From Ustulina deusta (taxonomy: Eukaryota; Ascomycota; Sordariomycetes; Xylariales; Xylariaceae): DNA of 64,000 nucleotides. Below the pieces are notes generated by a model. The model made no database searches. It saw nothing but the letters and a program-made list of their open reading frames with translations, and had not been told where the DNA came from. The position numbers were made by a program, and so were the translations under genes. This document shows, piece by piece, positions 25,723 through 37,408 of this stretch. The stretch spans positions 248,001-312,000 of the forward strand of contig JAJNNX010000044.1 of assembly GCA_023159155.1 (NCBI GenBank). The letters run 5' to 3'. Numbering within the stretch: the first letter of the stretch is position 1; every line of letters starts with the position of its first letter.

Positions 25723-26184
25723 TACCTACGCATACTGATCAGCCCCACCATGTACAGTTGGACAGTTAGTTGCCTTGATACCTAGTACCTACCTACCTAC
25801 CTAAGAGTAACCTCATAAATCCATGATCCATATTTTTCAGCCGCCAGTACCTATCGCGGGTGTATGTGCCACGCTAGGTACTAGGTACTTAGACCTACCA
25901 TATGTGTCTATGTCCATCTGTACATGTTAGAAAGCCTCATTGTTACCTACCTACTACCTGCCTATCTTTCTCTCAACATCTAATACAGTATTCCTATTCT
26001 TCTCATACCCAGTACATGTTTTAAAGCCAATACCTGGCACATTAGGCATCTTGAGATACTTCCGGTTGTTGGATGACCGTAAGATATGGCGTTGGCGTTT
26101 ACAAGATAGCTGAGGTGAGAGACCAGTCTCGGTGACCAACTACGTGCGCGCTCACTGAAGGTCCTCCAAGACAGAATCTGGGAC
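25723..26184. other. Upstream region of the RING-CH gene
   Basis: It contains CCTACCTACCTACC and GGTACTAGGTACTTAG low-complexity motifs (25780-25960). No gene is seen. Confidence 0.4.
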
Positions 26185-27457
26185 ATGGCCTCTTCTTCCA
26201 CGATGCCTGATTCTCCTGCGAACACAGGTCTTCCCCCCGATCCCGACCCTTCTCCTAACACAAGACGATGCTTCGTGTGCCTCGTCGACGAACCCGAGGC
26301 CGGCTTGCCCACGGACTGGTCAACACCTTGCAACTGCTCTTTAGAGGGGCATCAGGAATGTCTCCTGGCTTGGGTCACCGACCTGGAGGCCCAGGCTAAG
26401 GACGTCGTCTGCCCTGTTTGCAAATCGCCCATCATCATCACCGAGCGATACGACCCCGCCCTCCAACTCAGCCACTTCCTAAACAACAAGTTCACCAGAT
26501 GGTCGCCCCGGATCCTGCTGGGCTTCATCGCCTCCGGCGCCCTGGTTAGCAGCTCCGTTTATGGCGCCAAGGCGATATCCTGGTTTGCTGGGCCAGATGC
26601 CGTCGTGGCTTTCTTGCTAACTAAGAACAAAGCCGCCCCTTGGGTCGGACTAATACGTCGTCCTCGAAATGACCCCCAAATCAACCTCGTACATTTCAGT
26701 CTTCTTCCTCTTGTCGCCCCGGCTCTTATAATCAACCGGATGAACGTAGGCGACATCGTCACGATACCCGCATCATTAGTGGTATGTGGCTGTCTTGCGC
26801 CGCCCCTCAAAGAGTTTCTCGTTAACGCCTTCGCAATAGTATGCTACATTGTTCAATCACTCGGCCGAGTTCTTTACGTGGCCACCATCACCCGACCGTG
26901 TGATGGCAGTCTATCCAGCCCTCAAAGCCACCTACTTCCACATCCATAGAGCCCTATCCGACAGCTTAGAAAGATCCTGGGCCGCGCGGGCTCGCACTTT
27001 GAGTGTTGGGTATGGATCGCAAGCGACTCACGAAGTACCGCCACCGCCTGAGCCTGGTCTAGCAATGAATATTTTGGACCTCGAAATCGGCATCCAGATT
27101 GGTGAGGACGATGACGACGACGCGCCACGTAACAACAGAGATGCGCAGCGGAATAGAGCCGTCGATGTGGGTAGTCGGTCGCCTCAAAATTTTATAGCCG
27201 GCGCATTACTATGGCCAGGCGTGTGTTATGGAGTAGGCGAGTTAATGCGCCATATACTTCCGTCCCGCTTCGTCAGCAGGCCCCTGACCGGCCCGGCAAC
27301 CGGTTTGTTGCAAGAGCGCTGGGGACGCAGTTTTATTGGGGGTTGTCTTTTTGTCGTGCTAAAGGATGCCTTCTTCCTTTACGTTAAGTATAAAAAGATG
27401 ATGAATCGCCCTTACAGAAGGATCAAAAACTCGGATAGGCGCAATATCCGCAACTAA
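26185..27457 (+). CDS. RING-CH (MARCH-type) membrane E3 ubiquitin ligase
   Basis: Exons 26185-26781 and 26840-27457, separated by a 58-bp intron with a GTATGT donor, give 404 residues. Reading straight through would frameshift. The N-terminal zinc-binding domain is C4HC3: Cys29, Cys32, Cys49, Cys51, His56, Cys59, Cys76 and Cys79, with the Trp typical of RING-CH (CLLAWV). Several hydrophobic segments follow (about residues 110-200 and 300-390), so the protein is probably multispanning in ER or Golgi-type membranes, with a cytosolic N-terminus. An acidic loop (GEDDDDDAPRNN) and a basic C-terminal tail (YKKMMNRPYRRIKNSDRR) are present. RING-CH proteins transfer ubiquitin to membrane proteins; the substrate here is unknown. 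It is transcribed divergently from VPS10, with a transposon between the two. Confidence 0.85.
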
Positions 27458-27991
27458 AGGGTAGCGCTCAGAGCGCCTTATGACTAGTACCTTCATTACT
27501 CATGTAACGATATGAGATGGGAGCGCCGGGCGTAAAAGCACTACCTCTCCTCCCAGGAATCACCCTTTGGGTATTTGTCCTAATATGAAGCACGATGGAC
27601 AAAGCTGGCTCTTGAACACCGACCCAATCTACAGGCCGAATTTCTGCCAGGCTCTCCGGTTAGAATGCTAGAAACATTTCTTATATCTGTAGGTGGGTTG
27701 AATGAAACTTTCGATGCAAGACCTTGCCCAGTCTTAATGCATTGAAGATGAGCAGCCGTGAAATAATGATGCTGGAACGGACCTAGTCGTAAGAGCTTGA
27801 TTATCACCATAATATGCCTAATTATAGATATTTATAATGTTTGCTACAAACAGCGGGCTAACGATTCAACAAGAATAGGGGAGGTGACAGCTATATGGTA
27901 GAACATCTCATGCTGTTCAAAAAGATCGTTGATGGTATTCTCTATGCACGCTATCCGCCATTATACCGAATCGAGTTACCCACCTACCTCT
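27458..27991. other. Convergent intergenic region, no gene seen
   Basis: It lies between the RING-CH gene and the AAA ATPase gene, and probably carries both 3' untranslated regions. Confidence 0.4.
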
Positions 27992-30900
27992 CTACTCAAA
28001 GCGGCCCTCCTGGTAGAAGGTGCTACGCAGTGGCAATTCGGCATCAAAACCTTTGGTCTCCATCATGTGGCGATCGAAGCTCTGCGTCGACATCTGCACC
28101 TTCTCGAACAAGCTACGGTCAAGCACAGGCGCAGTGGGTGGCTGCTGGCCCAATTCGCGGGCGCTCTCGGTCCTACGAAATCCAGGTGTTAGAAATTCTT
28201 TCTCTCAGTAGTCATTTGATCCATGGGAGGGTTTTGGGTGCTGTGGAGGCTATGTAAGGGCAACAAAAGTTTCCAAGACGGCATGGAAAGGATTCAGGAG
28301 TACGTACTGGATGGTGTAGTTGTGGTGTGCCAGGCTCGAGGCGATCTGGAAGGCGTTGCGGATCTGGCGGCCGTTCCAGCAGCCCGTGGAGCGGGCGTTC
28401 TCCTCGAAGTGCTTGCCGGCGAAGTCGACGATCTGGGACTCGTTGATCAAAAGGGGTGGCTCGCCGGTCATCTCGTGGCGCTGGCTCTCGATCTCGCGCA
28501 GCTTGGCGATGTTGAGGCGGAAGATGTCGCGCGTCTGCGTCTTGTCGAGGGGCGGGTAGTAGAGCGACATGTGGATGCGGGACTTGAAGGCCTCGTCGAT
28601 GGTGCCGACGCGGTTCGTCGTCAGGAAGAGCAGGCCGTTGTAGTACTCGAGGACGCGCAGGAAGACGGACACGAGCGCGTTGCGCTTCATGTCGAGCTTG
28701 GAGCGCTGCGAGAGGAAGACGTCGGCCTCGTCGAGCAGGAGGACGCAGTCCCAGAGATGGGCCAGCCGGAACACGTTGGACAGCGACGCCTCGACCTCGT
28801 GCGGCGTGAGGCCCAGGTCGCCGCAGGTGATGACGAACAGGGGCTTCTTATACTCCATGGCCACCGCCTCGGCCGTCGCCGTCTTGCCCACGCCAGGCAC
28901 GCCGTGGAGGAGGACGACCAGGCCGCGGCCCTTGTTCTGGATCAGATCCTGGCTCGGCCCCTCCGTCGACATGTCCACGTAGCGGCGTTCGAACGACTTC
29001 CGCTGGAAGTGAGAGGCGACGAGGCCGCGCACGATCTCCTTGTAATCCTTGAGAATCTTGAGATTCTCAAAAACACCGGGCTGCCGCCGGATCGGCTCTA
29101 TAGAAATACACCGTTTAGTTAGAAATTTCCCCCGTATGGTAAAGATTTTTTTTTTTAATTTTGACTCGGCTTTTAGGGGAGTTCGGGAGAAGAGAATGTG
29201 AAAGCAAGGATCTTGTGTGGACAAGGGAAACGAAAAGACTTGGGGGGGAATGCATACTGAGGAAGTTGACGTTGACGGGTATAAACCGGCGCTCCCGCAG
29301 CGCGTATGCGAACATGCGCTTCGGCAGGAGCACGAGGTCCTCGTCGCGCAGGTCGAGGGTCTGCAGCTCGGCCTCGTAGCGCCGGGCGCCCTTGAGCCGC
29401 TGCTTGAGAAAGGTGTCGACGGCGAGGTTCTCGCGGCGCTGGCGTGCCTCGACGCCGTCGGCCGTCTGCACGAGCTCGCTCTGCGCGTACGCGAGCGACT
29501 GCCGGCCGCCGTCGAGCCAATGCTGGATCTTCATCTCGTCGTCGGCCGAGTCGCAGCGGAGCTTCTTGTTGGGCGTCAGCCGGTGGAAGGAGGGGCGCCA
29601 ATCCGGGTTTTTCTGGTACGCCTCGGCCATGTCGACTATGACGTCGCTCTCAACGAACTCGGGGTGCCGCATGAGGACGTTGTTCTCGTCTCTCAGGATC
29701 TCGTCCTCGGCCTCCTTGGTGTCGAAGGGCGGATTGCGGGTCAGGGTCCAGGCATTGTACGACTGGTGGCGGTCCGTGAGGAGCTTCTGGAAGTGCCGCC
29801 CCGTCTCCTTCAGAGACGCCAACACCTGCTGATAGTCGACGCGGTAGCGGATGGGGAATACCTCCAGGGACTCGATCAAGCGCTCGCCTTTACTCAGCAT
29901 GTCAGTAATTGCTCCTCACCGAGATCGTCCCATTAGACAACACTCGCGCTCGAGACGCGCCAAAAAGGGGGAATACACGATTCTAGAATACTAACCTGGG
30001 AACGAGGCGATGTTGAAAGTGTGTCGGACAGCACCAAAGCTGTTGCCGTCATGGTCGATGTAGTAGGCGAAGATGTTGAACGTCTCCTTTTTGTTCTGCT
30101 GGATCTCATCCATGAGAAACTCCCACCCGGATGAAGAGTACGATGGTTCCGGCGCGGGGAGCTCAATACGATAGATGCGCCAGAGCTCGTGGTACCGGCC
30201 TGCGGTTTCGCCAGCCGCCGGCATGCAGATCAGATCGCCAACGCGAAATAGTGACCACAAGTCATCGTACTTGACCCGTTCCGCCGTGGTGCCGTCGTAT
30301 TGCTTGTATAGAGGCATGATCTCGTTGTCGACGAAGTTCACATAACACCGCATGTCCCGCAGCGCCTCGACGGAATCCATGATGGTGTCGAGGTCCTCGG
30401 CGTTCGAGTCGACAGACACGACAGATTCTGCGTCGTCATCGTCGTCGTCATCGTCATCATCGGACTTTCCCTCAGTAGTCGGCTCCTTGCTGTCTTCGGC
30501 CTCGACGAATTCGATTTCGTCTGGAGTCGCGTCACCTGGCTTCTCAGATGAGCTCTCGTCGAGATCCTCAACATCAGCCCACTTCTCTTCGAGCGTGGCG
30601 AGGATCTCCTTCATCTTGGGCTGGAAGTAGATAAGGGACTTGAAGGGCGGCAAAAAGGTCCGGGGCGCGGACCTCTGTTCCGTCTCGTTTAGCAACGCGG
30701 TCAAGTGGCCGAGGACGGGTTGCGACTGAATACGGACACGGTGGATCTCCGTGTCGTTGGCCTGCAAGGTGTCGGTCTTCTTTTCCTTTCGTGCCCTTTC
30801 TTCCGAGTTCCTTGCGTGCTGCTCATAATGGCGAGGTTCATCCCTCAGGCCGCCGTAGGCAAGCATATAGCTCTGGCGAATCCTTGCCAGCTCCTCGCGG

Positions 30901-31255
30901 CGGCGCTTGCCCTGTTCACGGCGAATCTGGCCCTCGAGGGTAGGGCCACGCACTACGAGGGACCCAAGTCAGCGAACTACTCGAAATATCCAGGACAAAG
31001 CCAAAGCATACTTAGGACATCAATGGCATAGTCCTTCTCGTCAAGACCATGAAAGCGGTTCTTGTAGTTCTCAAAGTTGCACTTTCGAACTCCAGGGATC
31101 TTGGGGCGCCATTTGGCTGCAGTGCGGCGCGTGTCAGCGATGATCTTCTCTCGTCGCTCGGCTTCCCTCTGAGCTGCTGCGATGGCTGGGTCGTGGTGGT
31201 TGTGAGTAGAGCGTTGACCTGGGCGCCTGCTCGCAGTCTTCTTGGTTCTGGCCAT
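27992..31255 (-). CDS. AAA family ATPase with N-terminal DUF7025-type domain
   Basis: Five exons (31255-31012, 30952-29996, 29887-29258, 29097-28308, 28172-27992) join in phase to 933 residues. The N-terminus is basic and starts MARTKKTASRRPG. It is followed by a charged helical region, a run of about ten Asp residues in an acidic stretch, and a DUF7025-like domain (DDLWSLFRVGDLICMP, WEFLMDEIQ, ESLEVFPIRYR). The AAA module begins near residue 615. It has Walker A GVPGVGKT (about 676-683), Walker B LLLDEAD (about 730-736), sensor LTTNR and the arginine finger region AFKSRIHMSL. This architecture is a large, mostly uncharacterised family in filamentous fungi; the substrate is unknown. The exon covering 29257-29098 would be intronic: it holds a T-run and breaks the frame. 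Exon 4 is markedly GC-rich, unlike its flanks. Confidence 0.88.
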
Positions 31256-32602
31256 GGTCGTTATTGACTATGTAGTCGAGTGTGATGTATAGATATATAT
31301 AACCAGTTATGCGGTCTCTCTACGATGAGTGAGAGGAGACAGGCACACAGATGGAGGGTTTGATCTTGTGGAAAGCATGTTTCACAGGGTCGCCAGACAT
31401 GATCTTTATATAAGTGTTTTGTGTCGCAAGTTCTATACTCTTATCTGCTTGTCCAATACCCTTGGCTACAGTGGAATGGAGACTCGCGAGGCAAACACAA
31501 GGCAGCCTTACACCCATACACTACACACAGCACGTACATATTGGGAGATTGAGTCATTGCCGAGTTACTAGCCAGGTTTACACATGACAAGAAGTGACTA
31601 TGGCCAATCGGATTTCGCCAGCCGACGATCCTGAGCGGTGGATAGTGATGTTTTGACCCAGCGTCGAGCCTATCAAACGTCGAACTCCTCGTTCCATAGG
31701 TACGCATAATGCCTACATATGTAGGTCTAATGAAATAATAAAGGTTCAACTTATGATACCCAGCACATCCTGGAGTATACACTATCTACTCCCTCTGAGC
31801 CCACAACCCACAGTTCTAGGCAGCTTCCCTAGTTTCATGCAGCTAGAGCTGTAGACTAGGGTCGACTTTGTCCAGCCACTCTCTGGCCAGTAATCCGGCA
31901 ATGGGGACATCCTCTTGGCGTCCTCTTGGAAGGTCTCGACCCACGAGAGGTCGTCTCGTAACAACGCTAGCCATGGTTCAACACAGCCTCTCTCCCAAGG
32001 TTTTATCAGCCTACACTATTGGACCTATTGGACCCTCTCTCTTGAGGCAGCACGAAGCATTCAATGCTTGTAACACATGCTTGGGTATATAATACGTGAT
32101 GCGGTCGGTACTAGCTTTCGTGTATGACCAAGCCGCCTCATACGGCGAAATCGAACTGGGCAGGGATATAAGCTTACCTATAGGTATTAACGAGAAGAGG
32201 TTTAGATAGATTGACTGTACATTGTTTAGTGACCAATAGCGATTAACCTTTTCAGGGACCTGTTTTAGTCATCAATCAAATATAACGCCCTGTCCCTTAT
32301 CAGTTTATCAGACTGTAAATAGGTAACAACTTCAATGAGCTGGTATTGTACATCAGAAAAGCGTACGTGACTTCAAGTCTCGCAATATAGGATTTGAAAC
32401 TATGTCGCATATTTCAATATAAAGCGCAACAATTATACATTGTTCAATAATAGCACGTGAGGCATGCTGAAATTGCCGAGGCTCTCTCCATTTCCCCACG
32501 AATGCCAAGCTTTGGATATGGAGGTGGAGGTTCAATCTTGTTGGACTGTGGTAACAGCAGGAACTCATTCTACACGACGCTCAAATTAGGTAGCCATCAA
32601 TC
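31256..32602. other. Divergent intergenic region, no gene seen
   Basis: Upstream of both the AAA ATPase gene (minus) and the beta-lactamase-like gene (plus). Open frames here are short and featureless. Confidence 0.45.
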
Positions 32603-33985
32603 ATGAAGCCTTTCGAGGAGGCAGTCGAAGCCGCGAGTGCTTCCCAAGAGATTCCTGGTGCGGTTCTCGTGGCCGCCGATAAATCCGGTAAGCTTTAGAC
32701 TGGTTGACTCATGTCAGGTAGCTCTATCGGTCACCTATCCAATGCTAAGGGGCCTGTCCTTTGTCTGCTGTAAACATGAAATTGACGACTTCTTAGGGAA
32801 GTTTAATTATGGGAAAGCCTTCGGGAAACGGTCCGTCCGCGCCGGCGCTGATCAGTCCCCCCTCCAGCTTGACTCTGTTATGTGGATTGCATCTTGCACG
32901 AAGATGGTGACGGCATTGGCAGCCCTCCAGTGCTGCGAGAGGGGCCTTTTATCACTAGATGGGCCTATCTACGATGTGCTCCCAGAGTTTCGAGGTTTGC
33001 CGATAATTAGGCGCTTCAATGACGACGGCAGCCCCGTCTTAGAGCCGCATTCGAAGCCCATTTCACTACGCCACATGCTGAATCACTCCTCGGGGATCGC
33101 ATACGATGAAACCCACCCGAAGTTGATGGCATGGCATAAATGGCACCGCACCCTCCCCAACCGCGCCAACGTCGTCGAAGGACGCTACAGCTATCCGCTT
33201 GTCTTTGAGCCTGGCGACTCATGGTGTTATGGCGCAGGCGTGGATTGGGCCGGTGTCGCCGTCGAGCGCGTGAACGGGGGTATCAGCTTACAACGCTATT
33301 TCGAGGAGAACATCTTTCGGAAAGTCGGGGCTCACGACATTGTCTTTTCCAGTTACATGTACACGCGAGCAGATCTACAAGCTAGGGTTGTGGATATGAG
33401 CAAACGAGACCCCAAGAATCCAAGTAGGGTCGTCCGTAGCAACGCGAGGCCGCAGCACAACGAGAGGGGAGGATGCTTTGGGGGTCTGGGACTGTTTGCC
33501 AGTCCCGTGGATTACCTGAAGATCATCAAGGGCATTATCACAACTGACGAGGATCAGAAATTACTCAGCCCGGAGGGCGCCGATGAGTTTTTTCGGCCAT
33601 GCCTCAGCGAGAAGGCCAAGGCGGCGTTGAATGCATTTATGATGGTAGAAGAGTTCCGAATAGCGATGGGGAACATTCCCGCATCGGTGACCAAAAACTG
33701 GGCTTTGGGTGGTATTATTAACGAGGGGGACATCCCAGGCGGCAGAAGAGCCGGAACGATGACTTGGACCGGCCTGCCAAATCTAGCATGGGTCGGTGCA
33801 GCCCCTCTTAGCCCTGATACTATTTGCTGACTTGATCGTCTCAGTTCGCGGACAGAACATCATCCTTATGTGGACTTTATGCGGGGCAGTTATATCCTCA
33901 AGGAGACGCAAAGGTTGGGGAGCTTTGTGGACTGTTCGAACAGGGGATCTATGAAATACACTCCCAGTTCTCACCTAGACTATGA
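32603..33985 (+). CDS. Serine beta-lactamase/transesterase-like protein (class C/S12, LovD-EstB type)
   Basis: Exons 32603-32687, 32797-33791 and 33845-33985 give 406 residues, close to LovD (413). Fold-typical motifs are present: nucleophile motif SCTK (Ser61-Lys64), LRHMLNHSSGI, the catalytic Tyr in CYGAG (Tyr173), GGLGLFASPVDYLK, and WTGLPN near the place of the third conserved motif. The last exon supplies the expected C-terminal strand, FADRTSSLCGLYAGQLYPQGD. Splice sites are GTAAGC...TTAG and GTCGGT...CTCAG, with a CTGAC branch in the second intron. Family members are esterases, amidases or, in secondary metabolism, acyltransferases. No polyketide or peptide synthase lies nearby, so a stand-alone hydrolase is the safer reading. 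There is no signal peptide, which suggests cytosol. Confidence 0.88.
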
Positions 33986-34969
33986 TATGGGGCGGTACCC
34001 CTCTCGGAAGGTCTTCCCGGCTATCTATCAAAGCAGTCTATTTTAGATAGACAGATGGTAGCGTACGATCTGCAGGCTTAGGACCTCAAGGGTACTCAAT
34101 TCAAATGGTACATTTATCTACATGTTATGATGGTCATATACGGGTAGATGGGACACATGAGTAGGACGGATAAGAGACTAATTAATGACAACTACTTGAA
34201 GGCGGAAGGCGAAGGTATTGGGCTGGTAAAATTCGTCGCCACAAGCGGAATCCAACTCCTTGCCAGACTATGGTATGATAAGGACTGACACTTCCTCTGT
34301 GCCTTCAGGTGGACGACGTACCTAGCGCCGAAGGCAACCTAATAGTACGGCCTTGCTTGGTTTATATTTTTACAGCGATACGTGGTACTAAGATACATGA
34401 GTATTTTGACGAACGTGACGTTCTGTTATGATGAACGGATATTCCGCTTCAAAGACTGGAATACAGGCCGGACTGAGACAGAAAAATAAGAAAAGAGGGA
34501 AAGGAGCAACAAAAAGGTTCACGGATCTTTCTCGCAAGATCAGAGAATATAATCGTGCAATAAAGCTTCTTGCCTTGTAGAGGTATTGCGAACGAAGTGA
34601 ACGAAAGATGAGCTGGGACGAGGCACTTTTTGCTTGTCAAGTAGTAATATCTACATATAGGTATCTACCTACCTTAGTAGTCTAAGGGATGATGGTTGAG
34701 AGGGTCCAAAAGTGGAACTGGTCATGATAAGATAAGCGTATCGATAAGAAATTTTGGTCGGGAGAGAGCTAGCAACCTTGGAACAAAAGAGTTGGCTGCG
34801 ACATCCCACTTCCTTACTACGACCGACGCGACGCCGTGGAAGCGACCGATGACCGAGCTCTAAGACTACCTCCTACTTCGCCTTTCTTCCTAACGTCGAG
34901 CTGAATCCCAGCTCAGACAAACAGGCCGATTGACGATTTCGCAACGACCCCCCCACAACAACCACCACC
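33986..34969. other. Intergenic, no gene seen
   Basis: It separates two plus-strand genes. The last 150 bases before 34970 are pyrimidine/ACC-rich and probably form the promoter and leader of the L1-domain gene. Confidence 0.4.
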
Positions 34970-37017
34970 ATGGCGTCTTCCCGGATCACTCTTCGGAGTG
35001 ATGCTGCTGCTTCGCTTCTCGAGCCAGAGAAGACCCTGAGCGCTTCGAAGGCTCTGGTTTCGCATCTGAAGCGCGAAGCGGAGAAGAAGGCTGCGAACGC
35101 GTCGAAGAAAGAACTGCTCGCAGACGACGATGCGGGTTCTCTCGCAGAGACACCCGTCTTCGTCACTTTCACCACCAAGCGCCATCTCACCGAATCACGC
35201 AATCTCAAGCGTGAGTATTCCAACCTCAAACGGCTACCTCTGCTGGTGTGCCGCCAAGCTCTCGTTCGTTGACAATTGGCCCAGCTACCAAAATCCCCAC
35301 CCCATTCCCGATCGAGACCGACCCAGAGAAAGGAATATGTCTGATAGTCGCCGAGGTTCGTGTTCAGGCCTGCGGGACACTCGTTCCGGCTTCTGAATGT
35401 GTTGCTGACTTTATCAAGCCCCAACGCCACTACAAGAACCTTGCGGCGGATCCCGAGTTCCCGGCCGACCTTCGCAAGAATATATCGAGAATAATTGACT
35501 TCGGCAAACTGAAGAAGAAATACTCGGCCTGTAAGAATATCCCGACAGTTGACGCATGAGTCTTTACTTACCCTGGTACTGTAGATGAGACCCAAAGAGC
35601 GCTGTACTCTGAGCATGACATATTTTGTAAGTAATAGCAGGTGCCATCGTTTATGAAGAAAACTACTAATGGCGGACTGTTGAAGTGGGCGATACGTAAG
35701 TTTTGTACTTCTCTCGTGATAGACATTAGAACTAACAATATCAGGCGCATCATAAATCGCCTTCCCGGCTGTGAGTTATACTATTTACTACCTACTTGGC
35801 CACTCACCAAGCAACGCCTCCTCTGCAGGGTGGTCTTATCCAGCGACCTTTGTCACGCGTGGAACCCTCGGCCTCGGAAGAAATTATTGACATTAGATGT
35901 TTTAGTACTAGGGAAGACGTTTTATAAAAGCCAGAAGTATGTGTTTTCTCTATTTACCAACGACTCTTCAACCCCATCTGATTCTCCGACATGAAGCTCG
36001 CATAGATTGTTCCTTTTCGGCTCAAATAGCACGACTAACTCGTTTTTTAGGAAGAGACCCATACCAATCGAGATCCAGGCTCGTGTACCGAAAGTACGTA
36101 ATCAAATGGAAATGTTTCCTATTAGAATATAGTTAGAAACGAGTCGATTAACGCCTATCATTAGTCTGCCAGCAAGCGTGTCAAGCCCGCGAAAGGCGAT
36201 GTGAACTCGTGTACAGCAGTTCAGTTAGCCGGAGAAATCAATCGAGCAGTGAGTGCCCCTTATGAGAGCGGCGTTATACCGAACGCGAGGCTGACCATTA
36301 TGAAAAGGTAGCAGCGGCTCTTGTTAATCTGTCTCCTTCGACGAATCATGCTGTGAAGATTGGCTATGCTTCATGGAAGGCAGAAGAATTGGCTGCGAAT
36401 GCAGACAAAGTTGTCACTGTGTGTTCTTTGGTTGAAGTCAATAGTTGAGTTTTACTAATTTGATGCCTAGGTCATGGTTAATAAGCTGATCCCTGGAGGA
36501 CGAAAAAACGTTAGGGTACGTGTATTACCTCTTCGCCTGCTTTTGACATTCAAAATACGATGGAGATTTCATTGAGATTTATGCGGTTTATGACCATTAC
36601 TAACTCAAAATTTTGAACCAGAGTATTTACCTAAAAGGTGAGACCCAAATAACTTCATGATATTTGCCTTTAGCTAACTGTTCCAAAGGTCCTGAGACAG
36701 TGGCTTTGCCGATCTACTTGACAGATGAGCTGTGGGTGGACAAGGAAAAGGATGTAATAGGGGATGACTCGGAGGCAGCCAAAGCCTTGTTAGCAGGGGA
36801 GAAGGCGAATATCGGCAAGAAGCGCAAGTCGTTAGAGGGTGCCGCGGGGGAGACTGAGCCCACGGCGAAGAAGTCTAAGAAGTCTAAGAAGTCGAAGAAA
36901 ACAGAGCCGGCCGAGGTCCCGGAGAGCAACGATGTCAAACTTGACAAGGAGATCGCGGGTCGTAAGGCGGCCTTGAAGAAGCAAAAGAAGGCTGCTAAGG
37001 AGGCTCTGGATGTATGA
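34970..37017 (+). CDS. Ribosomal L1-domain ribosome biogenesis protein (Utp30/Cic1-like), 13 exons
   Basis: Thirteen exons: 34970-35210, 35285-35355, 35419-35530, 35585-35626, 35686-35695, 35745-35770, 35906-35936, 36051-36093, 36165-36248, 36308-36418, 36471-36515, 36622-36637 and 36689-37017. They sum to 1,161 nt and 386 residues in one frame. Family signatures run across the junctions: TKIPTPFPI, GICLIVAEPQRHYKN, HDIFLGDTRIINRLPG, LLGKTFYK, KRPIPIEI, VKPAKGDVNSCTAV, ALVNLSPSTNHAVKIGYASW, SIYLKGPETVALPIY. The tail is Lys-rich (KKSKKSKKSKK). Such proteins bind pre-rRNA in the nucleolus during small- or large-subunit assembly. Exon 5 is 10 nt, exon 12 is 16 nt, exon 6 is 26 nt and exon 7 is 31 nt. 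Introns are 49-135 bp, most with clear CTAAC/CTGAC branch sites. Confidence 0.88.
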
Positions 37018-37408
37018 GGTGGCTAGACGAAGCCTCCGTACCTAATCTGCACCATGGTGGAGTTTGGAGTTTAAGCAGCAATGAGCTTATTACTAACTGT
37101 TTTACACCAAATTAGACCACATTAGCGTCAATTTCTCTTGTAACTCCATGACGTGAAAGTGTATCTATTCTGATGGAGCTGCCATGCTTGCTCATCTAAG
37201 TCGTAGGATCCAAAAACGCTCTTTGAAGTAACTAGGTTAGCAAGCCATTTGGATACTATGCTCCACAGACTAGGAAATCACATCGGGTTCAGATGATATG
37301 TCGACCAAAGCGCAACATCCGTATTCCACGTTACTACTGATGGTGATATCTCATAATGGTAGGAAAACTCCAAAAACGCCCTAAATATCATTCTCGTTAC
37401 ACAACGCT
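37018..37408. other. Convergent intergenic region
   Basis: Shared 3' flanks of the L1-domain gene and PPT1; nothing else is seen. Confidence 0.4.

Noticed and set aside
26785..26948. Frameshift in the RING-CH gene
   Set aside because: The change of frame is fully explained by a 58-bp intron with GTATGT donor and AG acceptor at 26782-26839.
28223..29936. Long plus-strand frames opposite the AAA ATPase gene
   Set aside because: They mirror GC-rich coding sequence with strong third-position bias on the minus strand. The minus frame carries Walker motifs; the plus frames carry no family motif.
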